Assembly: GCA_025677825.1 (NCBI GenBank)
Contig: JAIXMO010000033.1
Span: forward strand, 124,001 to 188,000
Reading direction: 5' to 3'
Origin: Helicostylum pulchrum
Lineage: Eukaryota > Mucoromycota > Mucoromycetes > Mucorales > Mucoraceae
DNA: 64,000 nt
Shown here: piece after piece, positions 60,796 through 64,000 of the stretch
Layout of the letters: every line of letters begins with the position of its first letter
Numbering within the stretch: the stretch's first letter is position 1
Made by a program: the position numbers and the translations under genes
The notes under the pieces: model-generated
Database searches by the model: none
What the model saw: only the letters and a program-made list of their open reading frames with translations
What the model was told of the DNA's origin: nothing

Positions 60796-61151
60796 AACGA
60801 ACTTGGTTAAATATCTATAGCACATGGAAATTTTTTTAAAATCAATGTTCTCTAATTTATTGTATTTTTTTTCTTCTTCTAATCGTATCAAAGTAAATAA
60901 ATTAATAATTAATCGTAAACTAGAAAAAAAAAAAGTATTATAGTTTTTGTAATTTCTACTGAGTTTTTTTTTTTTTTACCTGTAGAGTATGTAGATGCGT
61001 ATTTGATGTAGGGATTTACAAATAAGAAGAAATCCACTGCATCGGTCCTGCGCCAGCGCTCTTCAGTTCACTCTAAAATAATTTTGTAAACTATAAAACG
61101 AGATGGCATACGGTCACTTTCTTTTTTATTGTGACTTACGTACCTATACAA
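60796..61151. other. Intergenic region
   Basis: AT-rich, with a TATAAAA at 61092-61098 that would serve the decayed copy below. Nothing else seen. Confidence 0.4.
61092..61098 (+). promoter_or_regulatory. TATA box of decayed secreted-protein copy
   Basis: TATAAAA, 60 bp upstream of the ATG at 61152; consistent with the other members of the array. Confidence 0.4.
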
Positions 61152-61631
61152 ATGCACCCTTTTAGTTTTATAACTGTAGTTATAGCTGGCTCAGGTAACA
61201 GTTATCGCTTTTACTGATGCTCTTGCTATCAAGAGAAATCCCTCTGATTTAGAAGAACGTGGTAATACAAGTTTTTTTTTTGTATTCGCATTACAATGTA
61301 GTTAACATGTTTTAAATCTTCCAAAATGCCGATAGCGCCTTTGGATTTTCTGTAGCGTAAGAGGCTATTAGAGTTAAGAGAGGCAGTGTGATTCTTGATA
61401 ATAGCAAACGTAGATTACTTGTTCGCAGAAACAATAAGAGCATCACCCCTAGCAGTAATCATAGTGAATCTTTTATTGACGATATCGATGAAGTTGCCGC
61501 CGAAACCCTCATTACTGCAGGCCTTATTATTGCTGCGATCCCAGAGCACTTTACCTAAAGTTGCGAGCATTATTCCTGGCGTAATTACTGATGCAGGAAA
61601 AAAACACTTTGATAATAGTCTTCATTTGTAA
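61152..61631 (+). pseudogene. Decayed member of the secreted-protein array
   Basis: The ATG at 61152 opens a hydrophobic, signal-like start (FSFITVVIAGS), then frames shift: TVIAFTDALAIKRNPSDLEE in one frame, AIRVKRGSVILDNSKRRLLV in another, and LPKVASIIPGVITDAGKKHF at the end (stop 61629-61631). Signal start, IKR/VKR dibasic sites and the position between paralogues support a former family member with several frameshifts. A missed intron cannot be excluded for one of the shifts. Confidence 0.5.
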
Positions 61632-62647
61632 ACAATTTCTTTATTTATGAATAATTTAAAAGGCAATAATCAATATCAATACGCTTCCTAATTTAAACAA
61701 TAAATTATCAATCTTTTTTTTAAAAGAAGCTAGTTGTAGATGATTTTTTTTTTATATATAAGGCCAATCATTTTCACTATAGCTTTACAAGATATATCCT
61801 TACAGTGATCGAAGTTCTCATTATCTGAACTAGATAACTGCCATCTGGTACTACAGAAAGAGAAAACCCGACCATCTAGATAGATCTAGTTTATCTTAGA
61901 TGAAACATCTGTAATTTTCTCATTTGAGTAGATTAAGGCAATGGTTAGCAGAATATACGCGACTATGCTTGATTTATTTATATCAGTTCTTCTCAATTGC
62001 ATCCGTTTCTTGTAGCATGATATACAAGTCAATATTTTTTTTCCAGATCTAAAATAAACAAATATGTACGATGCTGTCAAACAAACAAGCGAATTTTTTT
62101 TTAAAAAAAGTACAAAGTTCCCGTAAAAAAAATAAGCCTTTTCTCCTTTAAAAATAGCTTGTATAAACTTCATATAGAAGATTTCAAAATGGATTTATTT
62201 TTATATGAATAGCTCTAATTGGTTTATACCTGTGGAGACTTTTCTTTATAAATAGATAACTGTGCCAACCGTTTATAATTTTTAATCAACTAAAAATCAA
62301 GGGTGAAACTGTTTGGCCTTATATATGATGCCACACTAAAAAAAAAAAAAAAAAGCAACTACATAATTTAAAAAATTAAATACCTTTACGTTATTACGCA
62401 CGATGTTTTTTAATTTCTTTATATGACGATTTTCTTTGTGCTAAAAAAAAGTGAGCTTATTTAACTCTTTTTCATTTAAGCAAAACTTTTATTGTTTATG
62501 CTTTTTAATTATAGTTTTTAAGGAGAAAAATATATTGCATATGTAGCTATTAAATTATAAAAAGGGCAATCTATTTTACGCTTCCCCTTTTCTCTTTTTT
62601 TCTACCTTTCTTATTTTTATTTTATTTCTCTTTAGAATATATATACG
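61632..62647. other. Intergenic region
   Basis: AT-rich. A 95-codon minus-strand frame (61886-62173) has no supporting feature. A TATA box for the next gene is at 62556. Confidence 0.45.
62556..62563 (+). promoter_or_regulatory. TATA box, small secreted-protein gene
   Basis: TATAAAAA, 92 bp upstream of the ATG at 62648. Confidence 0.55.
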
Positions 62648-62908
62648 ATGCGTTCATTTCTTTTCGTAACCATAACAATTGCTAGTTTTATGGTGAGCGT
62701 TTCATATGCAAGCCAATTCAATACACAAGAAACAAGAAGTTCACTTGCTGGCGTACCTGTCAAGGCTAGACTCCGGGGTGTCTCTAAACTCCATCGTAGA
62801 AGGTGCAATAAAAGTACGTCCACTGGCTCTGTTGACACTTCTGATAATAGGAAGGAAGACAAAATTGCCATTGATGCCAGTTGTTACATAAATTACAAAA
62901 ACCAATAA
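62648..62908 (+). CDS. Small secreted basic protein
   Basis: Single frame of 86 residues. Signal peptide at about 1-21 (FVTITIASFMVSVSYA). The mature part of about 65 residues is basic and polar (KLHRRRCNKSTSTG) with two cysteines (in RRRCNK and DASCYI), which could form one disulfide bond. It starts MRSF like the MRT- starts of the neighbouring secreted proteins and has the same promoter layout. No domain known. Small size, signal peptide and array position fit an effector-like or signalling peptide precursor. Confidence 0.6.
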   Translation: MRSFLFVTITIASFMVSVSYASQFNTQETRSSLAGVPVKARLRGVSKLHRRRCNKSTSTGSVDTSDNRKEDKIAIDASCYINYKNQ

Positions 62909-63177
62909 AATTATTTTTGCTTTTATTAACCATGACCTAATGTCTATATCTTGTATATATTGTTATTTTATAAGAGCCTTCGTATCTACTTTTAGCTACA
63001 AAAAAAAGTCGTCAAAGGAAAAAAGAAGAAATACGTAAAAGTGTATTGATTTATTGAATAAAATAATATATCAGACGAAATAAAGACTAGTAGATTATTT
63101 TAACATTAGTTTCCTTTTCTTTTCTTTTTTTTTTCTCTCTCCTGTATATACCACTCCTTCAACCTTCTCCGAAAGTT

Positions 63178-64000
63178 ATGACTGATAAAAAGTGCGAAAA
63201 TCCAGACATTTTGACATTAGGTCAAGCTAGCTGTCTCGTTTTAGGACTACCTCCTAGTATTGAAAACAGGAAAAAATCAAAGGAGATTATAGAAGATTCA
63301 AAAATAGTCGAAGTCAGTTACAAAAGACGTGGTGATCCTTTCGAGCCCTTCTTGATTGGAAAAAAAGTCAAATATACCAATCCCTTCTTGTACAAATCTT
63401 ATGATGTTACACCGCCCCCTTCACCAAAATCCTCATCGGGTATGGACAAACTGTCTAAAAACGTAATTGTTTCTTATTCTTATTCTTGTACTTAGACGAT
63501 CATATTTCAATTGCTTCTACAGGATCTAACGAAGAGGAGACAGTGGACTTAACCAGTCAAGAAGACGAATCTAAAAAAAAAGAAACATCAGATTTATCTG
63601 TTTTATCAGAAAAAACTAAAGGTACAAAGAGACAAATTTATATTACAGCTAGAAATAACTAATTTTTCTTCTTCCACAACCCCTCAGTAGATTATGCTTC
63701 TTCTTCTAGTCGTAAGGATGAACCTCTCGATAAAAAACTTGTACTTGAGTTTTTAAAAAGCATCTTTACAGCCGAAAGACCAAACGAAGTACACAAGTAT
63801 AACTTTATTTGGATCGATGAAAAAATTCAATTGGAAATCGTAAAATCTGAATTTTATTTGGATAGTTTGACCGCCGCAAATTTGGAAACGTGGATTGCAG
63901 AATCAGGAATTTTCGGCAGTAGAATGAAACGAATTCTCAATCAAAATCCACAATTTGGCAGATACTTGTACATGTTGAAGCGAAAATATCGATCTGACAC
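63178..64000 (+). CDS. Unknown protein, truncated at the window edge
   Basis: Three exons are visible (63178-63439, 63496-63621, 63688 to beyond 64000), joined in frame via donors GTATGG and GTACAA, giving at least 233 residues. The first part is basic and polar with a PPPSPKSSS linker, then an acidic segment (NEEETVDLTSQEDESKK), then a helical, charged region (LVLEFLKSIFTAERPNEVHK ... FIWIDEKIQLEIVKSEFYLD) that continues past the edge. No recognised domain; the sequence resembles a nuclear or cytosolic regulatory protein. The first intron could instead start later, but then the frame closes. Confidence 0.5.

Overview
This window is about 64 kb of nuclear DNA from a fungus, most likely an early-diverging zygomycete-type one (Mucoromycota). 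The reasons are: AT-rich intergenic DNA with long A and T runs, many short introns (mostly 50-85 nt, GT-AG), an alpha-aminoadipate reductase (fungal lysine pathway), a PalB/Rim13-type calpain, and protein families with fungal character. The genus assignment is inference; no search was run. Exon joins were worked out by hand from splice signals and reading phase, and every multi-exon model listed as CDS closes in frame.

Layout. 0-3 kb: mostly gene-poor, with one tRNA-Leu(CAA) preceded by three evenly spaced CACGTG boxes. 3-12 kb: mitochondrial acyl-CoA thioesterase (-), an SMP/C2 tricalbin-type lipid-transfer protein (+), and sulfide:quinone oxidoreductase (+). 12-15 kb: a decaying multi-exon lineage-specific gene. 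15-29.6 kb is the gene-dense core: glycine cleavage H protein, calpain-7/PalB, a very short Swp1/ribophorin II, a CDK9/Bur1 kinase, a bZIP factor, a protein carrying SUMO-interacting motifs plus a UBZ-like finger, a small zinc-finger protein, and the U2 snRNP-associated SR140 protein.

29.6-41 kb is repeat-rich: a 0.6 kb foldback element, a C2H2 gene whose start codon abuts an LTR, a degenerate 5.6 kb Ty3/gypsy element on the minus strand with a nested 263 bp insertion, a 13-copy 31 bp minisatellite built around GGAACGTTCC, and a 311 bp Tc1/mariner-type MITE with TA target duplication. 41-45 kb: LYS2. 45.6-47.4 kb: minus-strand members of lineage-specific families. 49.5-52.1 kb: C2H2 transcription factor, a small membrane protein, and an Mpv17/PMP22 protein. 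52.4-56.6 kb: LTR and LINE remnants, a truncated NFX1/ZNFX1-type helicase pseudogene, and another decayed family copy. 58-63 kb: an array of secreted, low-complexity Gly/Pro/Leu/Val-rich proteins with shared promoter layout, one of them decayed. A truncated unknown gene runs off the right edge.

The housekeeping genes are not functionally clustered. The interesting biology is in the accessory parts: the SIM+UBZ protein, the secreted array, the LTR-gene junction and the minisatellite.
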